From Methanoregula sp. UBA276 (GTDB taxonomy: Archaea; Halobacteriota; Methanomicrobia; Methanomicrobiales; Methanospirillaceae), in NCBI GenBank assembly GCA_002508495.1, contig DANA01000020.1:1-7035 (forward strand): 7,035 bases of DNA, written 5' to 3'. The position numbers and the translations under genes are program-made. Below the pieces are notes generated by a model. It had not been told where the DNA came from, did not search any database, and saw only the letters and a program-made list of their open reading frames with translations. How positions within the stretch are numbered: the stretch's first letter is position 1; each line of letters begins with the position of its first letter. Positions 1 to 6,619 of this stretch are shown piece after piece.

Positions 1-63
1 TCTCGGAAAAAGGGGAGGGGTTACGTTTTTTTGTGGATTTTGGTTTGTTCGCCATTGCTGCAA
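1..63. other. 3' flank of mat with opposed T tracts
   Basis: No gene is identified. The minus strand has five T at 7-11, about 50 bases after the mat stop, a weak candidate for mat termination. The plus strand has seven T at 26-32, which could end a convergent gene lying left of the window. Neither can be confirmed without the flanking sequence. Confidence 0.3.
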
Positions 64-1266
64 TCAGAAGGTCTTGAGTTTGCCTTCAATAACCTTCTCG
101 GTAACCGAGGTGACACCGGCCAGCTGGCTGTCAATAATCTCCTTTATCTCGGCATCGATGTCCTTGAGCTTGACACCGGACTTGGGGAGAACCTGGACAC
201 TTGCCATTAACGGCTGGTCGATAGGTTTGCCGATCTGGGAGAGCAGACGGATGTACAGCTCCTCGATGCCGCCGACTTTTTTGACGCATTCCTGTGCCAC
301 CTGGGTAGAGAGGAGGTTGTAGATCTTGCCGATGTGGTTGATCGGGTTCTTGCCGCTCGTTGCCTCCATGGACATGGGGCGGTTCGGCGTGATGAGCCCG
401 TTGCAGCGGTTGCCCCGTCCGACCGAGCCGTCATCGCCCATCTCGGCCGAGGTGCCGGTAACGGTTAAGAAAACGCTCTTCTTTTTGATATCATCGGCAG
501 TGTTGACATGCACGACCACTTTTCTCTTGGTGGACTTTTTAGCGATTGCCGTGATCTCGTCGTTGAGGAGCTGCATGTATTCCTGGTACTCGCGGATGTC
601 CTTGCAGTACCGGTCAACGATTGCACAGGCAATCGTGAGGGTGATGGTGTTCCCGTCGCGAAGGCCCATGATCTTGATGTCCTGCCCGATTGCCGGGTAT
701 TTTTTCCGGAGTTTGGTGTCGATATAGTTCGAGCTTTTCAGGATGATATTCTCGACATCGGAGAAGGGAGCATGGCCGACACCGAACGAGGTATCGTTTG
801 CCCGGGGGACTTTGCCCTGGCTGGGCTTGAAGACATCCCGCAGGTCGGTCGAACCAGTGCCGAGCCGGCAGTCGATCATGATCTCGCGGTTCAGGTCGAG
901 TTCGGGGAGGATCTTGTGGATGTACTTGTGTGCTGCCTCAACGGCAACAGCATCGGCAGGGATCTTGATGCCGTCCCATTCCTTGGTTGCACGCCCGTCA
1001 AGGAGGACATAGATCGGGCGGATCATCCGGCCGCCGCCGAATTTGGGTGCAGATTCGCCGGCAACAATCTCGCCCTGGTCCGTGTTGTGGTGCAGGACAA
1101 CCCCGTATTCATCAAGATAAGTCCTGCAAAGGGCCTGGCTGATGGATTCCGCAATACCGTCGGCAAGGCTGTCAGGGTGGCCAAGACACTTGCGCTCGGC
1201 AAGTTCAATTCGCTGTTTTTCAAGAGGGATCTGGTTCAGGGCTTCGATCTGGATATTCCGCTTCAT
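64..1266 (-). CDS. mat: S-adenosylmethionine synthetase, archaeal type
   Basis: This enzyme makes S-adenosylmethionine from methionine and ATP, releasing phosphate and diphosphate, in the cytoplasm. It supplies methyl groups for RNA, cofactor and lipid modification. The 400-residue length is that of the archaeal AdoMet synthetase family, which is only distantly related to bacterial MetK. Visible family blocks are ERKCLGHPDS at residues 24-33, with the HPD of the active site, DCRLGTGSTDLRDVF near 132-146, the GTSAEMGDDGSVGRGN block at 271-286, and NGLITPNRPMSMEATSGKNP at 289-308. The ATG start gives the family's usual N-terminus and has GAGGAA a few bases upstream. The gene is complete and undisturbed. 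It lies 227 bp from the upstream gene and has its own TATA-like box, so it is probably transcribed alone. The assignment is firm; only the genus is uncertain. Confidence 0.97.
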   Translation of the reverse strand: MKRNIQIEALNQIPLEKQRIELAERKCLGHPDSLADGIAESISQALCRTYLDEYGVVLHHNTDQGEIVAGESAPKFGGGRMIRPIYVLLDGRATKEWDGIKIPADAVAVEAAHKYIHKILPELDLNREIMIDCRLGTGSTDLRDVFKPSQGKVPRANDTSFGVGHAPFSDVENIILKSSNYIDTKLRKKYPAIGQDIKIMGLRDGNTITLTIACAIVDRYCKDIREYQEYMQLLNDEITAIAKKSTKRKVVVHVNTADDIKKKSVFLTVTGTSAEMGDDGSVGRGNRCNGLITPNRPMSMEATSGKNPINHIGKIYNLLSTQVAQECVKKVGGIEELYIRLLSQIGKPIDQPLMASVQVLPKSGVKLKDIDAEIKEIIDSQLAGVTSVTEKVIEGKLKTF

Positions 1267-1270
1267 GGAT

Positions 1271-1276
1271 TTCCTC
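1271..1276 (-). promoter_or_regulatory. Shine-Dalgarno motif of mat
   Basis: On the minus strand GAGGAA lies 4 bases before the ATG, with the GAGG core 6 bases away. This fits the archaeal 16S anti-SD sequence and supports the chosen start. Confidence 0.6.
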
Positions 1277-1308
1277 GTGGAACTTCAGTACAGTACTTGC
1301 GATTGGAG

Positions 1309-1328
1309 GTCATATAACCATTTCTAAA
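1309..1328 (-). promoter_or_regulatory. Probable TATA/BRE promoter of mat
   Basis: The minus strand reads TTATATGA preceded by the purine-rich AGAAATGG, which resembles an archaeal BRE plus TATA box. A start site about 25 bases downstream would fall near 1288 and give a leader of roughly 20 bases that still contains the SD motif. No experimental start is known; the assignment rests on motif and spacing. Confidence 0.55.
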
Positions 1329-1419
1329 AGCGCAATTGCCGGGCATTTTTTATTATCGGCAGTAATTTTTTGGCAATATCCGGGAAGGGGAATTAGCCCA
1401 AAACCGGCTCTCTGCGGCC

Positions 1420-1469
1420 AAAAAACCGAGAAAATGCCAGGATCCTGCGAAGATCAGGAAATAAAAAAA
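1420..1469 (-). terminator. T-rich terminator region of the double zinc-ribbon gene
   Basis: Downstream of the TAA at 1494-1496, the minus strand carries a run of seven T (1463-1469), then a 5-bp stem with a 7-base loop (1443-1447 paired with 1455-1459), then a run of six T (1420-1425). Archaeal RNA polymerase terminates at oligo-T tracts, with or without a hairpin. The same stretch includes the perfect 10-bp palindrome caggatcctg at 1438-1447. Confidence 0.55.
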
Positions 1470-1493
1470 CGGGAAGGATGATGCGGTGAAAAC

Positions 1494-2885
1494 TTATCGC
1501 CGCAGGAATTTATGGAGGATGGTCATCTCGCTGCCTTTCGGCGCCCTCTTGACCGGCGGTTTTGCCACAACCGGCGTCTCTCCGCCTTCATCCGCTTCAA
1601 ATTCATCTTCCGTGGATCCCCTAATCTCGTGGACGGGGGGATCAGTACGGGTAATGCGCTTCTCGGGAACGGTTGTCGCGAACCGGTTCTGCGGGAGGGT
1701 GCGGGACTGGGTGAGCTTGGTACCGCAACCAGGACAGAAATTTGCTGCATGCGGAAGTTTCTTGCCACAGTTATGGCAGAACTGGGGCGTGGTTGTTCCC
1801 GCATCCTCATCGGGAGCCTGCCGCTCCCGGGGGGGTTCGTGCACAACAGGGCGCCGCGAGGAGGGTGCCACGGCAGGCTGCTCCCGTTCCGGCTCGGCAG
1901 TGACCGTCCGTTTCACCGGCCTTGTGTGCTGTTGCTGGATGGGGCGCATTGCACTCTTCATCGCCACTTTCATGGCTGACTGTACTTCGGGTTTTGGGGC
2001 CGGCCGGGCCTCCTGTTCCTCTTGGGCCGGGGCCTCCGCTTCATACCGGGGGGTCACCACCGGTTTCTTCGGGTGTTCTGGAACCTGCCTGACCGTTGCT
2101 TTCCGCACCGTTTCGGGAGGGATGGCCGGGGGTGCCGCGGCGGGTTCCGGCGTCTCTTCCGGCTCAGTGTACATCGTGAGCAACCGCTTGACCGGGGGTT
2201 GCCGTTCAGGATCCTTGGTGGGTTTTCGCACCGGCCGGAGTTCCGGTTTCTGCCGCGGGGGGCGGGGCGGGGGCCGGACTTCGGGTTCCGGTTTCTCCTC
2301 CTCGTATTCCGGCTCAGGTTCCGGTTCGGGTTCTGGTTGTGGAGCACGCTGTGCGGGGCGGCGTTTTGGTTTTTTATCGGGCTCCTCATCCTGGAGCAGC
2401 GCAATCCACTCGTCAATCTCCGCGGAACGGTCCATGCCGTTCTGGACAAAGACCATCTTCATGGTCTTTACCTCTTCATCAGGGGAGCGGATGGAGACGA
2501 CAAGCACCGGGTCCGAGGTCTCGGAGAACTCAACGATACAGCCGGCAACGGTATCGCGCGGGACATCCTTTGCCGTAACCTTGAGCTTCTTCTCCTGCGT
2601 GTCGATTAAAAAGATACGCTGGTTGGTGAGGTATGCATGGAAAAAGAACTTTTTCACGGTGATATTGAGCGATCCGATTTGCACCTGCTCACCGGGCTGG
2701 AGGAGATTCGTGATCCCCCCGTCTTCTTCCTCAGCCCCCTCCATACCGGGCTCAGGCAGGGGTGCAAGACCAACAGGCTTACCGGATGCTTGTGCCTTTT
2801 CCGGCCGCTGGACAATCTTTCCGCCGCAATAGCCGCATTCGGTAATATTATCCCGGATAATCATCCCGCAGTGAGGGCACTTCAT
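1494..2885 (-). CDS. Double zinc-ribbon protein with PH-like domain and proline-rich linker
   Basis: I do not recognise a named family for this 463-residue protein, and its function is unknown. It opens with a zinc ribbon (C3, C6, C17, C20). Residues about 62-165 follow a beta-rich pattern with AYLTNQRIFLID at 84-95 and end in a helix (EIDEWIALL); this resembles prokaryotic PH-like domains, an assignment made by eye. Residues about 168-365 are low in complexity and rich in Pro, Glu, Arg and Lys, with a PEPEPE run at 184-193 and a repeated SAMK/VAMK/SAMR stretch at 303-313. A second zinc ribbon follows (C370, C373, C384, C387), then an acidic patch and a basic tail ending KFLRR. There is no signal peptide or membrane helix, so it is probably cytoplasmic. 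The layout suggests a scaffold or adaptor that binds partners through both ends. The ATG start has GGAG 8 bases upstream and places the first CxxC at the extreme N-terminus. Confidence 0.88.
   Translation of the reverse strand: MKCPHCGMIIRDNITECGYCGGKIVQRPEKAQASGKPVGLAPLPEPGMEGAEEEDGGITNLLQPGEQVQIGSLNITVKKFFFHAYLTNQRIFLIDTQEKKLKVTAKDVPRDTVAGCIVEFSETSDPVLVVSIRSPDEEVKTMKMVFVQNGMDRSAEIDEWIALLQDEEPDKKPKRRPAQRAPQPEPEPEPEPEYEEEKPEPEVRPPPRPPRQKPELRPVRKPTKDPERQPPVKRLLTMYTEPEETPEPAAAPPAIPPETVRKATVRQVPEHPKKPVVTPRYEAEAPAQEEQEARPAPKPEVQSAMKVAMKSAMRPIQQQHTRPVKRTVTAEPEREQPAVAPSSRRPVVHEPPRERQAPDEDAGTTTPQFCHNCGKKLPHAANFCPGCGTKLTQSRTLPQNRFATTVPEKRITRTDPPVHEIRGSTEDEFEADEGGETPVVAKPPVKRAPKGSEMTILHKFLRR
1944..1979 (-). 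repeat. Short internal protein repeat SAMK-VAMK-SAMR
   Basis: Within the linker of the double zinc-ribbon protein, residues 303-314 contain three successive four-residue units of the form (S/V)AM(K/R). It looks like an amphipathic basic patch set in otherwise Pro/Glu-rich sequence. It could be a short binding motif or local slippage; nothing else in the window matches it. Confidence 0.5.
2311..2340 (-). repeat. Five 6-bp units encoding the PEPEPE run
   Basis: On the plus strand the units are ggctca, ggttcc, ggttcg, ggttct and ggttgt, which encode alternating Pro-Glu/Gln on the minus strand. The differences between units lie mostly at the third codon position. This suggests selection on the protein repeat or an old slippage array, not a recent expansion. 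Confidence 0.7.
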
Positions 2886-2893
2886 CTATTCAG

Positions 2894-2897
2894 CTCC
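2894..2897 (-). promoter_or_regulatory. Shine-Dalgarno motif of the double zinc-ribbon gene
   Basis: GGAG on the minus strand lies 8 bases before the ATG at 2883-2885 and supports that start. Confidence 0.5.
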
Positions 2898-2900
2898 GTA

Positions 2901-2930
2901 TAATAAATATCCAAACAGGATAACTATAAT
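2901..2930 (-). promoter_or_regulatory. AT-rich promoter region of the double zinc-ribbon gene
   Basis: Two TATA-like stretches are present on the minus strand: ATTATAGTTA (2921-2930) and ATATTTATTA (2901-2910). The first would place the start site near 2900, just upstream of the GGAG motif, and is preferred. The second would give a leaderless transcript. By hand count the whole 90-bp gap is about 39% GC, well below the surrounding genes. Confidence 0.4.
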
Positions 2931-2942
2931 GTTCGCATCAGA

Positions 2943-2975
2943 TAAGAAAAGTTCTCTGGTTCCCGCGTACCGGAA
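2943..2975 (-). terminator. Weak T-rich stretch after the 483-residue gene
   Basis: The minus strand reads CTTTTCTT at 2943-2950, preceded by a short TTCC/GGAA inverted pair. This could end transcription of the upstream gene, but the run is interrupted and read-through into the next gene 90 bp away is possible. Confidence 0.25.
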
Positions 2976-4427
2976 TCACGGGTTGTTTTTTTCGGATCTT
3001 TCGTAACTCATCTTCTCCAGTAACCCGGCGAGCCGGGCCTGCTCCTCCTTGGCACCCAGGGGATAGATGTACAGTCCTGCCTCCCGGTGGTTGTTACAAA
3101 GGACAGCATTAATCCGGCACCGGAACTCATCGCCACCCACAAGACAATGCTCGGGGAGGATACGCCCGAAATACTCGTTAATCATTGCCCGGAACGATCC
3201 GGGTGAGGAGCGGGCAGCATAGATCCCGCGGTTCACGACAACCAGCAGGATCCCCGCTTTGTCGATGTCCCCACTCTCCGCTGCCCGGAACGATCCGAAT
3301 TTCTCGTCTCCGTACGGGTTGAGGAATTCGCGGTAGAAGGGATCGTGCCGTTCCTCGAGATGGGAGAGGAAGAGGCCGGCTTTCTGGGGGAGATAATTTG
3401 AGTACTTTGCATTCACCGGGTCCCGCAGATGGGAAAACGCCGGATCTTCCAGCAATTCCCTGACGGTCTTTTGCACCCGGGAATATATTCCCATCCGCAT
3501 GCCGCCGGAAAAGGTCAGCGGCACGGGCCGGAAATAGACCGTCTTTTTGTCAACCGGGACCGCGAGCGACCCGTCCTTCATCACGGCAAGGTTTCCTGAC
3601 GGGGCGAGGGATGATTTTGCTGTTGCAGGCTGGGGCCGGGGGCGGGAAACAGGATTTCCCCCCGGGCTTGTTCCGCGCGCGAGGGCAGCCCAGGTCTCGG
3701 GAGGATAGGTCTGGTCAAGGTACCGTTTCCAGAGCGGGTCGCGGATGGATGCAATGGAGACCAGCCGGAAGGCCGGGCCGACCGGAATAAATTTTGCCCC
3801 GCAGTGCGTGCATTCGATGATAAAATCGGTATGGGGAACACCGAAGAGCTGCTTGCCAAAAACCCTGTTCAACCTGCCGGTCCGGCAGACCGGACAGAGA
3901 TTCAGCCAGGATGCAGACGGGTCCGGTATCGCACCAGACCTGGCAAGTTTAACCTCATGGGGAAGGATCGACGCGATATGCCAGGTCCACGGGGGAAGCA
4001 GGCGCAGTGCCTTTCGGGGTTGGGGAAACGATCGCTCCGTTACGTTTGCGGGTTCTGCGATACCGGCACTGACCAGCACATCGGCAATGATGGGGGAAAC
4101 AATCCTTCCTTCAACCCGCAAGCGCCCGGCAAGGCACCGGTCGAGCCCTTCAGCAGCACCATGTTGGGCATCGCGGGGAGTGAGAAGCGCAAGAGTCTTG
4201 GCTGGTTCTGCATTCAGGCATTCCAGGGTCACCCCCAGGAGTTCACCGTTAACCATGACACCGCTGCGCAGGAACGGGAGCCGGGAGACCTTCTGCGTGA
4301 CCGTCTGGCTGGCGAAGGCAAGCATCTCCGGCGGGATAGGAAAGAACTGTGGTGCGGTCATGGGGGTATGCCCGTATCGGTTGGCGGGAGAGAGGATAAA
4401 CACTTGCAGGCCGGGGATGTTGGGCAT
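2976..4427 (-). CDS. Uncharacterised protein with a central CxxC-CxxC zinc ribbon
   Basis: I do not recognise this 483-residue protein. A four-cysteine zinc ribbon lies at residues 178-209 (CPVC at 178-181, CTHCG at 206-210), followed by an aromatic and charged stretch (DPLWKRYL, YPPETW). Residues about 36-165 form a mixed alpha/beta N-terminal region. A Pro/Ser/Gly-rich linker spans about 251-280. The C-terminal 200 residues look like a separate alpha/beta domain, with a hydrophobic strand AGILLVVVNRG at 391-401. There is no signal peptide or membrane helix. The ATG used here is two codons after an in-frame stop and lacks a visible SD motif. A second ATG at 4359-4361 (residue 23, before TAPQFFPIPPE) is an equally plausible start and would drop 22 residues. 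The gene diverges from the histidine kinase and lies upstream of the double zinc-ribbon gene on the same strand. A role in nucleic-acid or protein binding can only be guessed from the ribbon. Confidence 0.85.
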   Translation of the reverse strand: MPNIPGLQVFILSPANRYGHTPMTAPQFFPIPPEMLAFASQTVTQKVSRLPFLRSGVMVNGELLGVTLECLNAEPAKTLALLTPRDAQHGAAEGLDRCLAGRLRVEGRIVSPIIADVLVSAGIAEPANVTERSFPQPRKALRLLPPWTWHIASILPHEVKLARSGAIPDPSASWLNLCPVCRTGRLNRVFGKQLFGVPHTDFIIECTHCGAKFIPVGPAFRLVSIASIRDPLWKRYLDQTYPPETWAALARGTSPGGNPVSRPRPQPATAKSSLAPSGNLAVMKDGSLAVPVDKKTVYFRPVPLTFSGGMRMGIYSRVQKTVRELLEDPAFSHLRDPVNAKYSNYLPQKAGLFLSHLEERHDPFYREFLNPYGDEKFGSFRAAESGDIDKAGILLVVVNRGIYAARSSPGSFRAMINEYFGRILPEHCLVGGDEFRCRINAVLCNNHREAGLYIYPLGAKEEQARLAGLLEKMSYERSEKNNP

Positions 4428-4608
4428 ATTTCATGCGGATCATTTCGTGAACGGGTTGCGGTTCGCTGGATGATGAGAATGATTTTCTCATGCTAAAACA
4501 GAGATTCCGGGCAAAGCTCCCTAAGAGAGAAACCCGGCCCGGCGCTTAACCCCGTGTTCAGCGATACTGGGGGAGGACTCAGGGACACTACGCAACGAGT
4601 AAAAACCT
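4428..4608. promoter_or_regulatory. Divergent intergenic promoter region
   Basis: This gap must hold the promoters of both the 483-residue gene (minus) and the histidine kinase (plus). No strong TATA box is evident. Candidates are gttttagc on the minus strand (4492-4499) and gcttaacc on the plus strand (4544-4551). An SD-like ggggagga lies about 32 bases before the kinase ATG, too far to serve it, and no start codon follows it at normal spacing. A weak ccggg/cccgg inverted pair spans about 4507-4537. Confidence 0.35.
4473..4491. promoter_or_regulatory. Perfect 7-bp inverted repeat in the divergent promoter gap
   Basis: The arms atgagaa (4473-4479) and ttctcat (4485-4491) are exact reverse complements separated by tgatt. 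The 19-bp element lies between two divergent genes, next to the TATA-like motif gctaaaac/gttttagc at 4492-4499. That is where archaeal repressors and activators often bind. It could be an operator for either gene. A single copy of a 7-bp repeat can also arise by chance. Confidence 0.4.
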
Positions 4609-6324
4609 ATGATTACGGATTCCTTGATCGCCATCATCACCATCTTCTGCCTCGCATCAGCATTCCTTGCCTATGGCCTTGGCGTGGCAGTTTACAGCAG
4701 GAATCCGAAGTCCGCAACCAACCGCCTTTTTCTGCTGGCGATGCTCGCAGGTTGTTACTGGGCGTTTGCCGAGTTCATGATCTGGCAGGCAACCACTCCG
4801 GAGGGGATACGCTTCTGGTTAAAGGTGAGCTCGTTCTGGCCGTTTGTCATTGCGTTCATCATACACTTTGTCCTTGTCCTGACCGACCACCGGGTGTATC
4901 GCATCCACCGGCTGGCGTCTCTTGCAGTAATCTACCTGCCGGCAATGGCAGTTGCCGCAACCCTTCTTTTGACGGACTGGATCTATACCATTATTTACCT
5001 GCCGGGCACCGGGTTTGTCTACCTGCCGGTACGGGAAAGCACTGCATACCAGGCCGAAGCTCTGTACAATCTCCTGATAATGCTGTTTGCAACCGCCGTG
5101 ATTGTCTCGTACTGGATGCGGGCAGAGACACCCAAAGTCCGGATGCAGGCACGGCTGATCTGTTGTGCTTTCCTCACCGTGATCCTGTTCGGTTCCCTCT
5201 CTGGGATCATCCTGCCAGCACTCGGTATTTACCTGCCCAACCTTGTCTTCATCGGGATCGTGCTCTTCTCCCTCTTCATCACCATCGCCATCTCCAGGCA
5301 CGAACTTTTCGTCCTGAGCCCGGCAACGGCTGTGCCGGATATCTTACGGACAATACCGGATGCGATCATCCTGACCGGGCTGGATGGAACCATCATCAGC
5401 GCCAACGATGCCACCACCGCGGTCCTTGGCATGCAGACCATCCCCCTGCAGGGAAAAAACATCGCCGAAATCCTGCCGGGGCCTGCGCTTGATGCTCTCC
5501 GGTCTGCCATTCTCGTGAAAGGGCAGATGACCGATCTCGAAGTAACACCGGCCGGATCCCCAACCAGTACCGTCAGTATTGCGGGATCTTTCGTGCATGA
5601 CCCGGCAGGTGAACGGGCCGGCATGGTCCTTGTGATCCGGGACATTACAGACCGCAAGAGAGCAACACGGGCCCTCCAGATAGCCGGTGAGAAGCTGGGG
5701 CTCCTCACCCAGATCACCCGCCATGATATCAACAATCTCGTGAGCGCCCTGTCAGGATACCTGCTCCTCCTCAAAGAGGAACCGAATGACCCGGAAAACA
5801 GCACCTACATAGAAGCCTGCATGCAGATCGCAAACAGGATCCATGAACAGATCCAGTTCACCCGCGAGTACCAGGAGATAGGGGCACGGCAGCCGGTCTG
5901 GCAGCCGCTTGACCAGATGCTCGCCCGTGCCACTGAAGATATTCCTCATGAGGGGATACCTATCGAGAAACACCATGCACCCGTAGAGATCTACAGTGAT
6001 CCCATGATGGTGAAAGTCTTCTATAACATTTTTGAAAACGCCCTCCGGCACGGGGAACGTCTCACCCGGATTACCATATCCGCTGCAGAACGGGCAGATG
6101 GAACCCTCGAAATCATTGTAGAAGACGATGGTGTCGGCATTCCCTCAGCAGAGAAGGAGAGTATCTTCCGGTACGGGTATGGGGAAAACACCGGCCTTGG
6201 CCTCGCCATCTCCCGTGACATCCTGGCACTGACGGGAATTACCATCTCCGAGACGGGAAGACCCGGAACGGGGGCACGTTTCGAGATTGTCGTACCTCCA
6301 TCCACATGGCGGCAAATTGCCTGA
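4609..6324 (+). CDS. Membrane sensor histidine kinase: 7TM, PAS, HisKA-like, HATPase
   Basis: This 571-residue protein senses a signal at the membrane and should autophosphorylate on histidine. Seven hydrophobic segments fill residues about 4-229 (roughly 4-28, 39-60, 73-92, 102-122, 150-170, 184-204, 207-229) and match the N-terminal 7TM region found in many archaeal kinases. A PAS domain spans about 242-345, starting TIPDAIILTGLDGTIISAN and ending in VIRDITDRKRA. The H-box has H372 in TRHDINNLVSALSGY. The ATPase domain shows the N-box (FYNIFENALRHGE, N473 and N477), the G1 box (VEDDGVGIP, D506-G510), the G2 box (NTGLGLAIS, 527-535) and the final GTGARFEIVVP. No receiver domain is fused and no regulator gene is adjacent, so it is an orphan kinase in this window. 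The ATG is the first after an in-frame TAA and lacks an SD motif at normal spacing. The PAS domain shows no obvious cofactor-binding residue, so the ligand is unknown. Confidence 0.93.
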   Translation: MITDSLIAIITIFCLASAFLAYGLGVAVYSRNPKSATNRLFLLAMLAGCYWAFAEFMIWQATTPEGIRFWLKVSSFWPFVIAFIIHFVLVLTDHRVYRIHRLASLAVIYLPAMAVAATLLLTDWIYTIIYLPGTGFVYLPVRESTAYQAEALYNLLIMLFATAVIVSYWMRAETPKVRMQARLICCAFLTVILFGSLSGIILPALGIYLPNLVFIGIVLFSLFITIAISRHELFVLSPATAVPDILRTIPDAIILTGLDGTIISANDATTAVLGMQTIPLQGKNIAEILPGPALDALRSAILVKGQMTDLEVTPAGSPTSTVSIAGSFVHDPAGERAGMVLVIRDITDRKRATRALQIAGEKLGLLTQITRHDINNLVSALSGYLLLLKEEPNDPENSTYIEACMQIANRIHEQIQFTREYQEIGARQPVWQPLDQMLARATEDIPHEGIPIEKHHAPVEIYSDPMMVKVFYNIFENALRHGERLTRITISAAERADGTLEIIVEDDGVGIPSAEKESIFRYGYGENTGLGLAISRDILALTGITISETGRPGTGARFEIVVPPSTWRQIA

Positions 6325-6430
6325 CATACGACACAGCTCCATTTCCATACCATGGTGAGCCGGTTGTGAATTCACATATCTCATGCGGGAGGAGCCAGCT
6401 CCGAAGCAAATGTGCCATGAGTTCCCCCAA

Positions 6431-6451
6431 TCTTTTTGTCGTCTCTGTTTT
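6431..6451 (+). terminator. Possible T-rich terminator of the histidine kinase
   Basis: The plus strand has a T-rich stretch with a run of five T (6433-6437) and a second of four T (6448-6451), about 110 bases after the kinase stop. A possible stem (6380-6385 with 6416-6421) lies just upstream. The distance from the stop and the short runs make this tentative. Confidence 0.25.
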
Positions 6452-6602
6452 GCCAGGATGGCGGGGTGCGGGGAATACCCGGGTATCACGATGACGGGCA
6501 TCACATTTTCCCGTGCCAAAACTCGGAGGTATCGCAAGTGCTGCAACCTGCGTGCGGGGAATCCGCCCCAGGAGTGCCCCATCGCATCCTTGTAACGATC
6601 AT

Positions 6603-6610
6603 AAAAAAAA
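6603..6610 (-). terminator. Oligo-T terminator of the right-edge membrane protein gene
   Basis: On the minus strand a run of eight T begins 10 bases after the TGA stop at 6620-6622. This is the longest T run in the window and fits the archaeal oligo-T termination signal. Confidence 0.6.
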
Positions 6611-6619
6611 GGGAAATTA

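Larger units (their letters stand above)
6325..6619. other. Unexplained intergenic region rich in palindromes and short repeats
   Basis: No convincing gene is present. By hand count, GC over 6361-6600 is about 56%, close to the coding DNA and well above the 39% of the 2886-2975 gap. Structure includes the palindromes accatggt (6349-6356), tgtgaattcaca (6365-6376) and atacccgggtat (6475-6486). Nested inverted pairs are ctcatg/catgag (6380-6385, 6416-6421) around ggagc/gctcc (6391-6395, 6398-6402). A direct repeat gtgcggggaat occurs at 6466-6476 and 6552-6562. Several frames on both strands stay open, but none has an SD motif or a recognisable domain. It could be a dispersed repeat, a structured RNA or a decayed gene. 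Confidence 0.45.

Noticed and set aside
508..1317. 269-residue open frame on the plus strand opposite mat
   Set aside because: It lies antisense to a highly conserved enzyme gene whose codon structure keeps the opposite frame open. It has no recognisable domain, and the minus-strand product is certain.
1267..1493. SAM-responsive riboswitch upstream of mat
   Set aside because: The probable leader is only about 20 bases, too short for any known SAM riboswitch, and the rest of the gap is promoter and terminator-like sequence.
1486..2832. 448-residue open frame on the plus strand opposite the double zinc-ribbon gene
   Set aside because: The product is a Ser/Gly/Cys/Arg-rich low-complexity mirror of the Pro/Glu-rich linker, with no domain. 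The minus-strand frame has paired zinc ribbons, an SD motif and a promoter.
4554..5492. 312-residue plus-strand frame overlapping the kinase
   Set aside because: It is a shifted reading of the membrane region of the kinase, rich in His, Arg and Cys and with no domain. The kinase frame has all expected motifs.
6383..6595. 70-residue cysteine-containing plus-strand frame in the gap after the kinase
   Set aside because: There are six cysteines, but they do not form a standard zinc-binding pattern. The ATG lacks an SD motif and the DNA is dominated by palindromes, so RNA or repeat explanations are preferred.
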